Positions 34,464 through 44,216 of a stretch of DNA of 64,000 bases are shown here, one piece after another. The stretch is from Pasteurella sp049670895 (lineage in GTDB: Bacteria > Pseudomonadota > Gammaproteobacteria > Enterobacterales > Pasteurellaceae). The DNA is taken from NCBI RefSeq assembly GCF_049670895.1, contig NZ_CP187170.1; one strand, 5' to 3'. Positions within the stretch are counted from its first letter, which is position 1; each line of letters starts with the position of its first letter. The notes beneath the pieces are model-generated. The model was not told the DNA's origin, ran no database searches, and saw only the letters and a list, made by a program, of their open reading frames with translations. The translations under genes were made by a program, and so were the position numbers.

Positions 34464-36488
34464 ATGCAGCCTATTCAGTTCGCAAAGGTGTATTTTAACC
34501 CAGAAAATACCCCTGTTTCGGCACAATTTGATGACGTTTATTTTTCTAATCAAGATGGTTTAGCAGAAAGCCAGTATATTTTTCAAGAAGGGAATCAATT
34601 GTGGCAACGTTGGCAACAAAGTGTCGATACACATTTTACCATTGCGGAAACTGGCTTTGGAACAGGGTTAAATTTTTTTGCCGTCACGGACTTATTTCGC
34701 CAGTTTCGTCAATGCTATCCTGATTCACCCTTAACTCGACTTTTTTTTATTTCCTTTGAAAAATACCCACTTCCTCTTACAGAATTAAAAAAAGCCCATC
34801 AAGCCTACCCGCAATTTGCTTCCCTAAGCGAGCAATTGCATCAATATTGGTTATCGCCTATTGAAGGCTGTTACCGTTTTCATTTTGCTGAAACCACGCT
34901 TGATTTATGGTTTGGCGACATATTACATCACTTGCCTCAACTTGGTGATTATATGTGTCATAAAGTGGATGCGTGGTTTTTAGATGGTTTTGCCCCCAGT
35001 AAAAATCCTGATATGTGGAATGACAGCCTTTATCAATACCTTTTTCGTTATACCAAACCTGAAGGCACCTTTGCGACATTTACTGCCGCCAGTGCTGTTC
35101 GCAAAGGATTAGCGGAAGCGGGATTTCAAGTGAATAAGCGAAAAGGCTACGGCAAAAAACGCGAATGCATTTGCGGCATTAAGCTCACTGAAAATCCTCC
35201 GCTTATCCACCGTCCTTGGTATCTTGCACAACCTGCACAATTTTATGGACAAGCAGATATTGCCCTAATTGGTGGGGGGATTGCCTCACTGTTTAGTGCA
35301 TTATCCTTGCTTGAACGTGGGGCGAGAGTCACCCTATATTGTGAAGATGACGCACTGGGTTGTAATGCTTCGGGGAATAAACAAGGGGCATTTTATCCAC
35401 AATTAAGTGATGATGATTTGATCAACATTCGTTTCTATTTGCATGCGTTTGCTTACGGGCAACAACGCTTACAGCAAGCCATACATGCCGGCGTTGTGTT
35501 TGAACATGATTTCTGCGGAGTCGCATTATGTGCTTATAGCCCGAAAAGTGCGGTCAAATTAGAAAAAATTTCACAGCTTAATTTACCCACTGCACTTTAT
35601 CAGCCTTTAAGCCAGTCTGAGTTAAGTGAAAAGGTCGGCTTGCCGTTACCTTGTGGCGGAGCATTTATTGCACAAGGGGCATGGCTATCGCCGCAACAGT
35701 TAGTGCAAAATCTGTTTACACATTTACAAAAGCAAGGCTTAGTGATCAAAACTTCGCAAAATATCACCGCACTTTGCCAACATGACACAGGTTGGACATT
35801 AATCAATGCACAACAAGAACAATTTTCTCATCAGATTGTGATTCTGGCTAACGGGCATAAAATCACACAGTTTGAACAAACTCGCCAATTACCTCTTTAT
35901 GCCGTGCGTGGACAAGTCAGTGAAATTCCCACTAGCCCAAGACTACAACGCCTCAATGCGGTACTTTGTTACGATGGCTATCTCACCCCTATGGCGAAAA
36001 GCCAAACCCATTGTCTTGGTGCAAGCCATGTTCGAGATTGCGAAGATCGTGCCTTTCGCTTACAAGAACAACAAGAAAACCAACATAAAATCCAACAAAA
36101 TTTGCCTGAGGATTGGGTTAAAGACATTGACACCTCACACAATCAAGCCAGAATTGGGGTTCGTTGTGCGGTGCGAGATCGTATTCCGATGGTTGGCAAT
36201 CTGCCACATTTTGAACAACAAGTGGAGGATTATCGGGATCTCTATAACGCTCGTCGCCGTAAACGGGCGATCAAAAGTGCGGTGCATTTTCCTAATTTAT
36301 TTATGATTGGGGCATTAGGCTCAAGAGGATTAACCTCCGCCCCCTTGTTAGGCGAAACGCTCGCATCATTAATTTATGACGAACCACTTCCTCTCAGTGA
36401 AGACATTTTCCACCAACTCAGCCCAAATCGAAGTTGGATACGAAAATGCCTAAAAGGTAGCCCCGTTGAAATCAAATCAGCCAAGTAA
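34464..36488 (+). CDS. mnmC: bifunctional tRNA mnm5s2U34 methyltransferase/oxidoreductase
   Basis: Completes mnm5s2U at the wobble position. 674 residues: N-terminal SAM-dependent methyltransferase DUF752 domain (ETGFGTGLNF near 62; DAWFLDGFAPSKNPDMW near 170) acting on nm5U, then from about 264 an FAD-dependent domain (ADIALIGGGIASLFSALSLLERG) that removes the carboxymethyl group of cmnm5U. It diverges from fabB. Three uptake sequences (near 35547, 35769, 36275) lie inside the coding region, unusually many for one gene. Confidence 0.96.
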   Translation: MQPIQFAKVYFNPENTPVSAQFDDVYFSNQDGLAESQYIFQEGNQLWQRWQQSVDTHFTIAETGFGTGLNFFAVTDLFRQFRQCYPDSPLTRLFFISFEKYPLPLTELKKAHQAYPQFASLSEQLHQYWLSPIEGCYRFHFAETTLDLWFGDILHHLPQLGDYMCHKVDAWFLDGFAPSKNPDMWNDSLYQYLFRYTKPEGTFATFTAASAVRKGLAEAGFQVNKRKGYGKKRECICGIKLTENPPLIHRPWYLAQPAQFYGQADIALIGGGIASLFSALSLLERGARVTLYCEDDALGCNASGNKQGAFYPQLSDDDLINIRFYLHAFAYGQQRLQQAIHAGVVFEHDFCGVALCAYSPKSAVKLEKISQLNLPTALYQPLSQSELSEKVGLPLPCGGAFIAQGAWLSPQQLVQNLFTHLQKQGLVIKTSQNITALCQHDTGWTLINAQQEQFSHQIVILANGHKITQFEQTRQLPLYAVRGQVSEIPTSPRLQRLNAVLCYDGYLTPMAKSQTHCLGASHVRDCEDRAFRLQEQQENQHKIQQNLPEDWVKDIDTSHNQARIGVRCAVRDRIPMVGNLPHFEQQVEDYRDLYNARRRKRAIKSAVHFPNLFMIGALGSRGLTSAPLLGETLASLIYDEPLPLSEDIFHQLSPNRSWIRKCLKGSPVEIKSAK

Positions 36489-36492
36489 ATCA

Positions 36493-36522
36493 ATCAGGGT
36501 AAATCCGATGATTTACCCTGAT
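36493..36522. terminator. terminator between mnmC and tcyP
   Basis: 12-bp perfect stem ATCAGGGTAAAT / ATTTACCCTGAT with a 6-base loop between convergent genes. No long T-run on either side. Confidence 0.75.
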
Positions 36523-36547
36523 AAAATCGATTGATGGAAAAACAGCG

Positions 36548-37885
36548 TTATGGCATGTCTTTTTTCTTTAATAATTGATTGCTGATCGTTCCTGCCACCA
36601 TGGCACCATTCACATTTAATGCCGTTCTGCCCATATCAATTAATGGTTCAATGGAAATCAGTAATGCCACCAAGGCAAGAGGCAGATTTAACGTGGAAAG
36701 CACAACAATCGCAGCAAATGTCGCCCCACCGCCAACACCCGCAATGCCTAAAGACGAAAGCGTCACTACTAAAATTAAGGTAGCAAGATAACTAAAGGTA
36801 AAGGGATCAATCCCCACCGTTGGGGCAATCATCACAGCTAACATCGCTGGATAAATCCCTGCACAACCATTTTGACCAATGGTTGCACCAAAGGTCGCAG
36901 CAAAATTTGCAATCACATGATGATTGCCTAATTTGTTGGTTTGTGCCTCAATATTTAATGGCAATGTTGCCGCACTTGAACGAGAGGTGAAGGCAAAACT
37001 CAACACAGGCATCACATGCTTAAAATAGCCAAGTGGATTTACCCGAAACAAGGCAAGCAATAAACCATGCACCATAAACATCAATAAAATGGCAAGATAA
37101 GACGCCACAATAAATGTTCCAAGGTTCACAATGTCTTCCCATTTTGATGTTGTCGCCATTTTAATCATTAACGCAAATACACCATAAGGCGTTAAACGAA
37201 TGACCATACGCACCAAACGCATAATCAATTTATTCAAGGTGTCTACCCCTTGAGCAATACGTTCCCCCAATGCCTTATCTTCTTTGGCTAAACTCAAGGC
37301 AGCAATCCCCAGTAAAGAAGAAAAAATCACCACACTAATAATCGAGGTTGGATTTGCTCCCGTTAATTCCAAGAAGGGATTTTTCGGAATGAAAGAAAAC
37401 AGCATTGATGGAATAGTCAAACCGCTCACTTGTTGAACACGTGTATCTACCCGTGTTTGAGCAGCCAATTCACGCTCACCGAACAGCAACCCCTCTGCAG
37501 AAAGATTAAATACATAGGCCATCGCAATCCCAATTGCTGCGGCAATGGCGGTTGTGATCAATAAAACGGAAATCACGCTAACACTGATTTTTCCCAATGC
37601 CCCAGCCTGATTGAGTTTTGTGATCGCCGACAAAATAGAAATAAACACTAAAGGCATCACGATCATTTGCAATAAACGCACATAACCATTGCCCACGAGA
37701 TTGACCCAATCCAACGTGCTCGCAATGGTATTTTGATCTGCAAATCCTTGAAGTAACGCACCTGCAATAACCCCTAACACCAGCCCAAGAAAGACGGTTG
37801 AACCTAATTTTTGTGTTCGCTTAAACAGCCAAGCAAGCAACAGCAAACCCAACGCAAAAATCACTAAATTGAGAATAGTCATCAA
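36548..37885 (-). CDS. tcyP: L-cystine symporter (TcyP/YdjN type)
   Basis: 445-residue member of the dicarboxylate/amino acid:cation symporter family. The N-terminal part (NLVGNGYVRLLQMIVMPLVFISILSAITKL) and the FSFIPKNPFLELTGANPTSIISVVIFSSLLGIA segment are typical of the TcyP cystine transporters rather than the glutamate carriers. The reentrant-loop region SFAFTSRSSAATLPLNIEAQ is present. About nine membrane segments. It stands alone; cystine uptake would feed cysteine and glutathione pools. Substrate by family. Confidence 0.87.
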   Translation of the reverse strand: MMTILNLVIFALGLLLLAWLFKRTQKLGSTVFLGLVLGVIAGALLQGFADQNTIASTLDWVNLVGNGYVRLLQMIVMPLVFISILSAITKLNQAGALGKISVSVISVLLITTAIAAAIGIAMAYVFNLSAEGLLFGERELAAQTRVDTRVQQVSGLTIPSMLFSFIPKNPFLELTGANPTSIISVVIFSSLLGIAALSLAKEDKALGERIAQGVDTLNKLIMRLVRMVIRLTPYGVFALMIKMATTSKWEDIVNLGTFIVASYLAILLMFMVHGLLLALFRVNPLGYFKHVMPVLSFAFTSRSSAATLPLNIEAQTNKLGNHHVIANFAATFGATIGQNGCAGIYPAMLAVMIAPTVGIDPFTFSYLATLILVVTLSSLGIAGVGGGATFAAIVVLSTLNLPLALVALLISIEPLIDMGRTALNVNGAMVAGTISNQLLKKKDMP

Positions 37886-37983
37886 TTTTCCTTAATATAA
37901 AAGACCTAAAAAATAACAGGCATTAAACGGGAATTGGCGTGAAAACTCAACGCTTTTTTCGTTATGATTTATAACCTTTCAGA

Positions 37984-38013
37984 TATAAAAAAACCGCACC
38001 CAAAAGTGCGGTT
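37984..38013 (-). terminator. grpE terminator
   Basis: On the minus strand AACCGCAC-ttttgg-GTGCGGTT is followed by TTTTT. One arm contains an uptake sequence core (AAGTGCGGT). Confidence 0.9.
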
Positions 38014-38034
38014 AATGTTGAAAAAGTTTTGTGC

Positions 38035-38643
38035 TTACGCCGCCACCATCACCATCGCAGGACGAATCACACGCCCATTTAATAAATAGCCTTTTTGTAA
38101 GACGGCTGTAATTTGGTTAGTGGTAAAGCCTTCCATCGGTTGCATAGAAATGGCTTGGTGTAACTCAGGATTAAAGGTCTCGCCCACTTCCCCCACGGCC
38201 TCCACACCAAAGCGTGCCACTGTCGCTAATAATTCTTTCAACGTCAATTCCACGCCATCAAATAACGCTTTTATACTTTCATCTTCACGATTGATATTGG
38301 CAGCTAAAGCACGCTCTAAATTATCAATGGTATTTAAAATTTCTTTTGAGAATTTTTCTAAGGCAAATTTATGGGCTTTTTCCACATCTTGCTCAGCACG
38401 ACGACGAATATTTTCCATCTCCGCTCGGCCACGCAATAAAAAATCTTGCTCTTTTTTCGCCATTTCCGCTAATTGTGATTCTAATTCTTGCACTCGCAAA
38501 ATCGCTTCTTCTAACGGATCTTGTTCTGTAGCCACTTCCACTTCGTTTTCTTCGGCTTGTTTTGCCTCTGTTTGCACCTCTGCATCTTGTACATCTTGTT
38601 GAATTTGATCTTCATTTTCAATATGTTGTTCTTTTTTTGACAT
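38035..38643 (-). CDS. grpE: nucleotide exchange factor GrpE
   Basis: Releases ADP from DnaK. 202 residues from the ATG at 38643, which has GGAGAG just upstream; a GTG four codons earlier is unlikely. A charged, Glu/Gln-rich N-terminal extension (about 1-45) leads into a long coiled coil (LESQLAEMAKKEQDFLLRGRAEMENIRRRAEQD) and then the beta-domain ending VGEVGETFNPELHQAISM and LLNGRVIRPAMV. It diverges from nadK, as in H. influenzae. No CIRCE element or clear sigma-32 promoter was identified. Confidence 0.96.
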   Translation of the reverse strand: MSKKEQHIENEDQIQQDVQDAEVQTEAKQAEENEVEVATEQDPLEEAILRVQELESQLAEMAKKEQDFLLRGRAEMENIRRRAEQDVEKAHKFALEKFSKEILNTIDNLERALAANINREDESIKALFDGVELTLKELLATVARFGVEAVGEVGETFNPELHQAISMQPMEGFTTNQITAVLQKGYLLNGRVIRPAMVMVAA

Positions 38644-38803
38644 GTTACTCTCCACAGTTCTAAAAATTTCTTGATTCTAACAAAAAAAGTAAAAGTTCGC
38701 ACTTATACAGATACTTGCTGACAAAGAAAAGGTTTTGTGTGTAATATAATGCCTAATTTCTTGAATTCAAGTGCAGTCAGTTTTCTTGCAAAGCGGAATA
38801 AAA

Positions 38804-39736
38804 ATGAAAATTCATCATTCTATTGATATAAAAGCCCTACATGCTTCTTTTGAAACTATCGGTCTATTAGGTAAACCACGTCATGACCTGACGTTGCAAA
38901 TGCACAAAAATTTATTTCAATGGTTAAGTGAAAAAGGCTATAAAGTCTTAGTTGAAGAGCCTATTGGCAAACAATTGGGCTTGCCTGAAAAACATCTCGC
39001 CACCATTGAGCAAATCGGCGAACATGCACAATTGGCGATTGTGATTGGGGGAGATGGCAATATGTTAGGACGTGCACGTATCCTCGCCAAATATGACATT
39101 CTCCTCATTGGCATAAATCGTGGGAATTTAGGCTTCCTCACCGATATTGATCCCACCAATGCTTATGCACAATTACAAGCCTGTTTAGATGATGGTGAAT
39201 TTTACGTAGAAGAACGTTTTGTCTTAGAAGCCAGTGTGGAACGAGAAGGCAAAATCATTGCTCGTGGCAACGCCGTTAATGAAGTGATCATTCACCCTGC
39301 AAAAATTGCCCACATGATCGATTTTCACGTGTATTTCAACGATAAATTTGCCTTTTCGCAACGTTCTGATGGCTTGATTATCGCCACACCGACAGGATCT
39401 ACCGCCTATTCGCTTTCTGCAGGCGGACCGATTTTAACACCGCAATTAAATGCCATCACGTTAGTCCCGATGTTCCCACACACCCTTTCCTCTCGCCCTT
39501 TGGTGGTGGATGGTGACCGTAAAATTTCTTTACGTTTTGCGGAATATAACACCGCTCACATGGAAGTTGGGTGCGACAGCCAAGTCACACTGGAATTTGC
39601 ACCTGACGATATTGTGCATATCCAAAAAAGCCCTTATAAACTCCGACTGCTTCACCTTAAAAGTTATAATTATTACAATGTGTTATCCTCAAAACTGGGT
39701 TGGCTAAAATCTTTTAAGAAAAAAATCATTAAGTGA
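38804..39736 (+). CDS. nadK: NAD kinase
   Basis: Phosphorylates NAD to NADP. From the ATG at 38804 (MKIHHSID...) 310 residues; a GTG at 38771 could extend it, but that lies within a degenerate uptake-like sequence. The GGDGNML motif near 89 and GINRGNLGFLTDI, and the TPTGSTAYSLSAGGPI loop with the catalytic region, are all present. It lies between grpE (divergent) and recN (66 bp downstream), which shares its direction but has its own LexA box. Confidence 0.96.
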   Translation: MKIHHSIDIKALHASFETIGLLGKPRHDLTLQMHKNLFQWLSEKGYKVLVEEPIGKQLGLPEKHLATIEQIGEHAQLAIVIGGDGNMLGRARILAKYDILLIGINRGNLGFLTDIDPTNAYAQLQACLDDGEFYVEERFVLEASVEREGKIIARGNAVNEVIIHPAKIAHMIDFHVYFNDKFAFSQRSDGLIIATPTGSTAYSLSAGGPILTPQLNAITLVPMFPHTLSSRPLVVDGDRKISLRFAEYNTAHMEVGCDSQVTLEFAPDDIVHIQKSPYKLRLLHLKSYNYYNVLSSKLGWLKSFKKKIIK

Positions 39737-39752
39737 TAGTAAAAAACCGCTT

Positions 39753-39772
39753 TACTGTATATAAAAACAGTT
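39753..39772. promoter_or_regulatory. recN: LexA (SOS) box before recN
   Basis: TACTGTATATAAAAACAGTT matches the LexA consensus (CTGT-N8-ACAG within TACTGTATATATATACAGTA) and almost equals one of the E. coli recN boxes. A second, imperfect copy follows at 39778-39792 (CTG-N9-CAG, one base short). Confidence 0.9.
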
Positions 39773-39807
39773 ATAAACTGATATATATACAGTAAAGAGA
39801 GGTGGCT

Positions 39808-41484
39808 ATGCTTATTCAATTGACCATTAATAATTTTGCAATTGTTCGTCATTTAAATATAGAACTGCATCAAGGCATGTCTGTGATTACAGGTGAAACA
39901 GGTGCTGGGAAGTCCATTGCAATTGATGCACTTGGTGTCTGTCTTGGACAACGTACCGAACTTTCTATGCTGCGTGAAGGACAGGAACGTGCAGATATTT
40001 GTGCCACTTTCCGCCTTTCGCCAAACAGCCCAGCGTTTCAGTGGTTAGCTCAACACGAATTGCAAGATGCTGAAAATCCCGAAGAATGTATTTTACGCCG
40101 CATTATCAACAACGATGGTCGCTCCAAAGCCTTCATTAATAGCATTCCCGTTTCAGCTGCACAACTCAAAGCACTGGGGCAATATCTCATACATATTAAT
40201 GGTCAGCATGCTTCCCAACTCTTGCTCAAAAATGACTACCAACTACAACTCTTAGATCATTTCTGTGCCCATTCTGCACTATTGGCTCAAATGCAAACGG
40301 ATTATCATCATTGGAAGCATTGCCAACAACAAGTGCAAACCTTTCAACAACAAGTGGCGGAAAACGAAGCCAAAAAACAACTGTTGCAATATCAAGTAGA
40401 AGAGTTAGATGAATTTAATTTACAACCCAATGAATATGCACAACTCGAGGAAGATCAAAAACGCTTATCAAACAGTGAGCGTCTCACCCACCTTTCGCAA
40501 TCGACACTGCAATTATTAAGCGAAAATGAAACCGTGAGTATTGATTCCCTTCTTTATCGTGCAACACAGCAATTAGGGGAATTAACCGAATTAGACTCAC
40601 GCTATACCAATGTGACAAATTTACTGCAAGAAGCACTTATTCAAGTGCAAGAGGCGACCTACGAAATCCAGCATTTAGCCAATGATATCGAGCAAGATCC
40701 TGCATCGTTAAATGAGATTGAACAGCGACTTTCCCAAACGTTACAACTGGCTCGTAAACATGCCGTTAAACCCGAAAACTTGGTGGAATTGCACCGCACT
40801 TTAAAACAACAACTTACTGAATTAGTGGATTTTTCAGGCAGTGAGCAACAACTTATTGCACAAGAAAAACAAGCTTATGAAAATATGCTAAATTCCGCCA
40901 TGGCATTGCAAAAAAGCCGCCAACAGGGGGCAACTAAATTGGCACAACAAGTCACGAAATCCATTAAACAGCTCGCCATGGAAAATGCCGAATTTTTTAT
41001 TGAGTTAAATACGGACTACCACAACATCAATAGTCGTGGTGCGGATCATGTTGTCTTTACATTACGCAGTAATTTAGGACAAATTGCCCAACCCCTTGCA
41101 AAAATTGCCTCTGGCGGTGAGCTTTCACGCATTGCATTGGCTATTCAGGTGTTAACATCGGATAAATCCGCCATTCCAACACTTATTTTTGATGAAGTGG
41201 ATGTGGGAATTAGTGGTGCAACAGCAAGCGTGGTGGGGAAATTATTACGCAAGTTAGGGCAACGTTGCCAAGTGATTTGTGTGACCCATTTACCTCAAGT
41301 GGCTTGTCATGGTCATCAGCATTTCACCGTTGAAAAATACATTGTCGATGAAAAAACAGAAACCAAAATGACCGCACTTTCCGCCCAGCAACGTATAAAA
41401 GCCTTAGCCAAACTCTTAGGGGGCAGCAAAATTACCGAAAGTGCACTGGCTAATGCACAAGAAATGCTTGAGCTGGTGTCTTAA
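39808..41484 (+). CDS. recN: DNA repair protein RecN
   Basis: SMC-like ATPase for double-strand break repair. 558 residues from the ATG at 39808 (AGAGAGG upstream); a GTG two codons earlier is less likely. Walker A GETGAGKS at 29-36, a coiled-coil middle (about 150-370), then the ABC signature ASGGELSRIALA and Walker B LIFDEVDVGISG. Controlled by the SOS box just upstream. Two inverted uptake sequences (about 40793, 41369) lie inside. Confidence 0.97.
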   Translation: MLIQLTINNFAIVRHLNIELHQGMSVITGETGAGKSIAIDALGVCLGQRTELSMLREGQERADICATFRLSPNSPAFQWLAQHELQDAENPEECILRRIINNDGRSKAFINSIPVSAAQLKALGQYLIHINGQHASQLLLKNDYQLQLLDHFCAHSALLAQMQTDYHHWKHCQQQVQTFQQQVAENEAKKQLLQYQVEELDEFNLQPNEYAQLEEDQKRLSNSERLTHLSQSTLQLLSENETVSIDSLLYRATQQLGELTELDSRYTNVTNLLQEALIQVQEATYEIQHLANDIEQDPASLNEIEQRLSQTLQLARKHAVKPENLVELHRTLKQQLTELVDFSGSEQQLIAQEKQAYENMLNSAMALQKSRQQGATKLAQQVTKSIKQLAMENAEFFIELNTDYHNINSRGADHVVFTLRSNLGQIAQPLAKIASGGELSRIALAIQVLTSDKSAIPTLIFDEVDVGISGATASVVGKLLRKLGQRCQVICVTHLPQVACHGHQHFTVEKYIVDEKTETKMTALSAQQRIKALAKLLGGSKITESALANAQEMLELVS

Positions 41485-41556
41485 TCTGGTGCATCTATCA
41501 AACAGTAAGGCGATAATCACAACGCCGTAAACCCAATCAACCACCAATCAACCAAT

Positions 41557-41603
41557 AGGCAAGCAACCTTCGTAAGAAAGATTCATCCGCTTGCCTGTTT
41601 TTT
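41557..41603 (+). terminator. recN terminator
   Basis: AGGCAAGC (41557-41564) pairs with GCTTGCCT (41589-41596) around a 24-base loop, followed by GTTTTTT. Confidence 0.65.
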
Positions 41604-41987
41604 CTTTCCGTGATTAAAATTGCTTATACAAACGCCCCAATGCGTTTCACTTAACCCACATAGAAGGGCAACGGGGGCGTATTTTTACCGTCCTTTCCAT
41701 TGCCTTTCCCTTGTCTTTCATTTCCTATTCTCTCGTCAAGGATGACAGATGAAACCGCAGATCATTTAAGAGAAAGAGCTATTCACAAACTTAAACACAA
41801 AGGTTTTCTGTTCTTGGCTCGGTTTTTAAAAATTTTGTTAAAAAAATTAAATTCCTGTTAACATCCATTTTTTCGTGCTGTTCAAAAAATCCAATTTGCC
41901 CCGCATCAAAATGGCGGATTCTTGTGAACTTCGGGACAAAACATTGTATAATATGGGAATCTTTATGTTTCTTATTTGGATATAAAT
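41604..41987. other. non-coding stretch before the yciC-type gene
   Basis: The 503-base gap after recN holds its terminator, then A/T-rich sequence with no convincing gene. A -10 TATAAT at 41947-41952 with a TTGTGA (41922-41927, 19-bp spacing) is the likely promoter of the following membrane-protein genes. Short frames on the minus strand have no ribosome site or family resemblance. Confidence 0.6.
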
Positions 41988-42749
41988 ATGGCAATAAATT
42001 TTACAAAAATATTTCAAGATAGTTGGAATTTTGTTAGAAATACACGACAAATCACCTTCACCTTTGTTTTGCTTTTCTTCCTAAACCATGCATTGAGTAG
42101 CCTTGTTGCGTATCTTCTGATACCTGAAGACGTGTTGACACAAAACCCAGAACAGTTCGCCCAAAGCCTAAACCTAAACAACACTGCAGATCCCCTATTT
42201 TATATACTCATCATCGTCAATCATGTGATCTCATTTTTGCTTTCGTTGTGGTGTTTATCCGCTATTCATCAAGTCAGTCACAGTCTTTATGTGCCAAGCA
42301 CCAGTTTAGCCCTTGCCGTTAAACGCTTTGTGGGTGCCTTCATTATCAATCTATTACTGGTTATCCCTTTACTTCTTGGTGCAGCCGATGCGGTGTTCTC
42401 TTTGATCGTGGCGAAAAGCCAACCTTCGGTTTTCTCTTGGACTGCCATCGCATTAGGGGCGTATATTTTCATTCGTTGCTGTTTGGCGTCGGTGTATTAT
42501 CTGTTCAATCCAATTAGTATTACGCAAGCATTAAGAGAATCATGGCAATCCGCCAATCAACGTATGTTCATGCTTCTGATTTATTGTGTCTTGATTTATT
42601 TTGTCTTGCCATTAATTGGGAGAAAACTTATAACCCTCAACGACCATCTGGTTTTTGAGCTGATTGTGACACTGCTTATCGCCTTTTTGAACGTATTCTC
42701 ATTAGTGTTCACATACCGCTTTTACTCTATTTTTATGCACAAGGTATAA
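41988..42749 (+). CDS. YciC-family inner membrane protein
   Basis: 253 residues from the ATG at 41988 (MAINFTKIFQDSWNFVRN); a TTG at 41976 is also in frame. Five to six hydrophobic segments are visible, and the spread of features and the neighbour gene ispZ (yciB) fit the YciC/UPF0259 family found beside yciB in E. coli. Function unknown, thought to be a multi-spanning membrane protein. Six bases separate it from ispZ. Confidence 0.82.
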   Translation: MAINFTKIFQDSWNFVRNTRQITFTFVLLFFLNHALSSLVAYLLIPEDVLTQNPEQFAQSLNLNNTADPLFYILIIVNHVISFLLSLWCLSAIHQVSHSLYVPSTSLALAVKRFVGAFIINLLLVIPLLLGAADAVFSLIVAKSQPSVFSWTAIALGAYIFIRCCLASVYYLFNPISITQALRESWQSANQRMFMLLIYCVLIYFVLPLIGRKLITLNDHLVFELIVTLLIAFLNVFSLVFTYRFYSIFMHKV

Positions 42750-42755
42750 CCACTC

Positions 42756-43310
42756 ATGAAACAATTATTAGAATTTATTCCTCTTATTTTATTTTTTGCA
42801 GTCTATAAATTGGTCGGCATTCGAGAAGCCGCCCTGACCTTAATGGTCGCCACGGTGATTCAGCTTATTGTGTTGAAGTGGAAATACGGTCAAGTGGGTA
42901 AGCAACCACTTTTTATGGGAATTGCGGTGATCTTTTTTAGTAGCTTAACCGCCTATTTTAATGAACTTGAGTTTCTTAAATGGAAAGTCACCATTGTATA
43001 TGCCATTTTTGCCGCGGTACTTTTCATCAGCCAATATGGCTTTAAGAAAAACTTAATCCAATTAATGCTTTCTCAAGGCGATTCTCTCGTTTTGCCTCAA
43101 GAAGTTTGGCGTAAATTGAATTTAGGGTGGGCATTCTTCTTTCTGTTCTGTATGCTGGTAAACCTTTATATTAGCTATTATTTGTCTGATGATCTGTGGG
43201 TTGATTTTAAAACCTTTGGCATTTTAGGCATGACATTGGTCGCCACGGCAATCACAGGTCTTTATATTTATCCTCATCTTTCGCAAAATCAAAGTAAAAA
43301 CAAGGAATGA
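42756..43310 (+). CDS. yciB: inner membrane septation protein YciB/IspZ
   Basis: 184-residue protein with five hydrophobic segments, starting MKQLLEFIPLILFFAVYKLVGIREAAL. The FIPLILFF start, the FKKNLIQLMLSQG segment and the KLNLGWAFFFLFCMLVNLYI segment are diagnostic. In E. coli and Shigella it affects cell envelope integrity and septation. Its stop overlaps the next gene (ATGA), forming a tight yciC-yciB-yciA group as in enterics. Confidence 0.95.
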   Translation: MKQLLEFIPLILFFAVYKLVGIREAALTLMVATVIQLIVLKWKYGQVGKQPLFMGIAVIFFSSLTAYFNELEFLKWKVTIVYAIFAAVLFISQYGFKKNLIQLMLSQGDSLVLPQEVWRKLNLGWAFFFLFCMLVNLYISYYLSDDLWVDFKTFGILGMTLVATAITGLYIYPHLSQNQSKNKE

Positions 43311-43312
43311 TT

Positions 43313-43768
43313 ATGTCAAATGCTCTTGCAACGAATAAACATTGCCATGCTAAAGGCAGTCTTTTATTACGAACGCTCGCCATGCCTTCGGATACCAATG
43401 CAAATGGCGATATTTTCGGTGGTTGGATAATGTCTCAAATGGATATGGGCGGTGCTATTCTTGCTAAAGAAATTGCACATGGTCGTGTTGTTACCGTTGC
43501 AGTAGAAAGCATGACATTCATCAAACCCATTACGGTGGGCGATGTCGTCTGTTGTTATGGCGAATGTTTAAGTGTCGGACGTTCTTCTATTAAAATTAAA
43601 GTGGAAGTGTGGGTAAAAAAAGTGGCAAGTGAACCGATTGGCGAACGCTATTGCGTGACGGAAGCCGTCTTTACTTTTGTCGCCATTGATGAAGAAGGTC
43701 GTCCACGTGAAGTACCAAGAGAAAATAATTCGGAATTAGAGTTGGCATTAGCCCATACCAATCAATAA
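43313..43768 (+). CDS. yciA: acyl-CoA thioester hydrolase YciA
   Basis: Hot-dog fold thioesterase with broad acyl-CoA range. 151 residues from the ATG at 43313, which sits seven bases after AAGGA; an ATG two codons earlier overlaps the yciB stop. The LLRTLAMPSDTNANGDIFGGWIMSQMDMGG segment contains the catalytic Asn/Asp region, and VTVAVESMTFIKPITVGDVV follows. The H. influenzae YciA structure is known and is nearly the same over this stretch. Confidence 0.96.
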   Translation: MSNALATNKHCHAKGSLLLRTLAMPSDTNANGDIFGGWIMSQMDMGGAILAKEIAHGRVVTVAVESMTFIKPITVGDVVCCYGECLSVGRSSIKIKVEVWVKKVASEPIGERYCVTEAVFTFVAIDEEGRPREVPRENNSELELALAHTNQ

Positions 43769-43778
43769 GGAGATAACT

Positions 43779-44075
43779 ATGTATTATGTGATTTTTGCCC
43801 AAGATAAACCTGGCACATTAGCACAACGCCTCGCCGTGCGGGAAAAACATCTTGCTCGCCTCACACAACTACAAGCCGAAGATCGTTTATTAGTGGCAGG
43901 TCCTAACCCAGCCATTGACGATGAAAATCCTGCGGAAGCGGGCTTCACTGGCTCAACGGTCATCGCAAAATTTGCTAATTTAGAAGAAGCCAAACAATGG
44001 GCAAGTCAAGATCCTTATGTCGAAGCGGGCGTGTATGAGAATGTGATCGTAAAACCCTTTAAACGGGTTTTCTAA
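43779..44075 (+). CDS. yciI: YciI family protein
   Basis: 98 residues starting MYYVIFAQDKPGTLAQRLAVREKHLARLTQL, with a conserved Asp and His at the expected places of this ferredoxin-like fold (His29 in EKHL), and GPNPA and SFTGSTVIAKF-like segments. The H. influenzae homologue (HI0828) has a solved structure with a proposed active site, but the reaction is not known. It follows yciA by 10 bp. Confidence 0.93.
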   Translation: MYYVIFAQDKPGTLAQRLAVREKHLARLTQLQAEDRLLVAGPNPAIDDENPAEAGFTGSTVIAKFANLEEAKQWASQDPYVEAGVYENVIVKPFKRVF

Positions 44076-44100
44076 TTCAACCTCGTCGTATCTTTTCCCT

Positions 44101-44124
44101 AAAGGCGAAAACCTTTCGCCTTTT
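44101..44124 (+). terminator. yciI terminator
   Basis: AAAGGCGAAA-acc-TTTCGCCTTT then T. Ends the yciC-yciB-yciA-yciI run before slt. Confidence 0.85.
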
Positions 44125-44216
44125 ACTTAACACAACACCACTTTTCTCAAGCACTTTGTTTAAAAAGTGCGGTCTAATTTTAGTCGATTTTATTTAACTT
44201 TGATGTAGAGGGCGTT

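Noticed and set aside
39778..39792. Second LexA box
   Set aside because: Spacing between CTG and CAG is nine, not ten; not called as a functional site.
41791..42050. Two overlapping short minus-strand frames before the yciC-type gene
   Set aside because: A/T-rich intergenic sequence, no Shine-Dalgarno, overlap with a plus-strand promoter and gene start.
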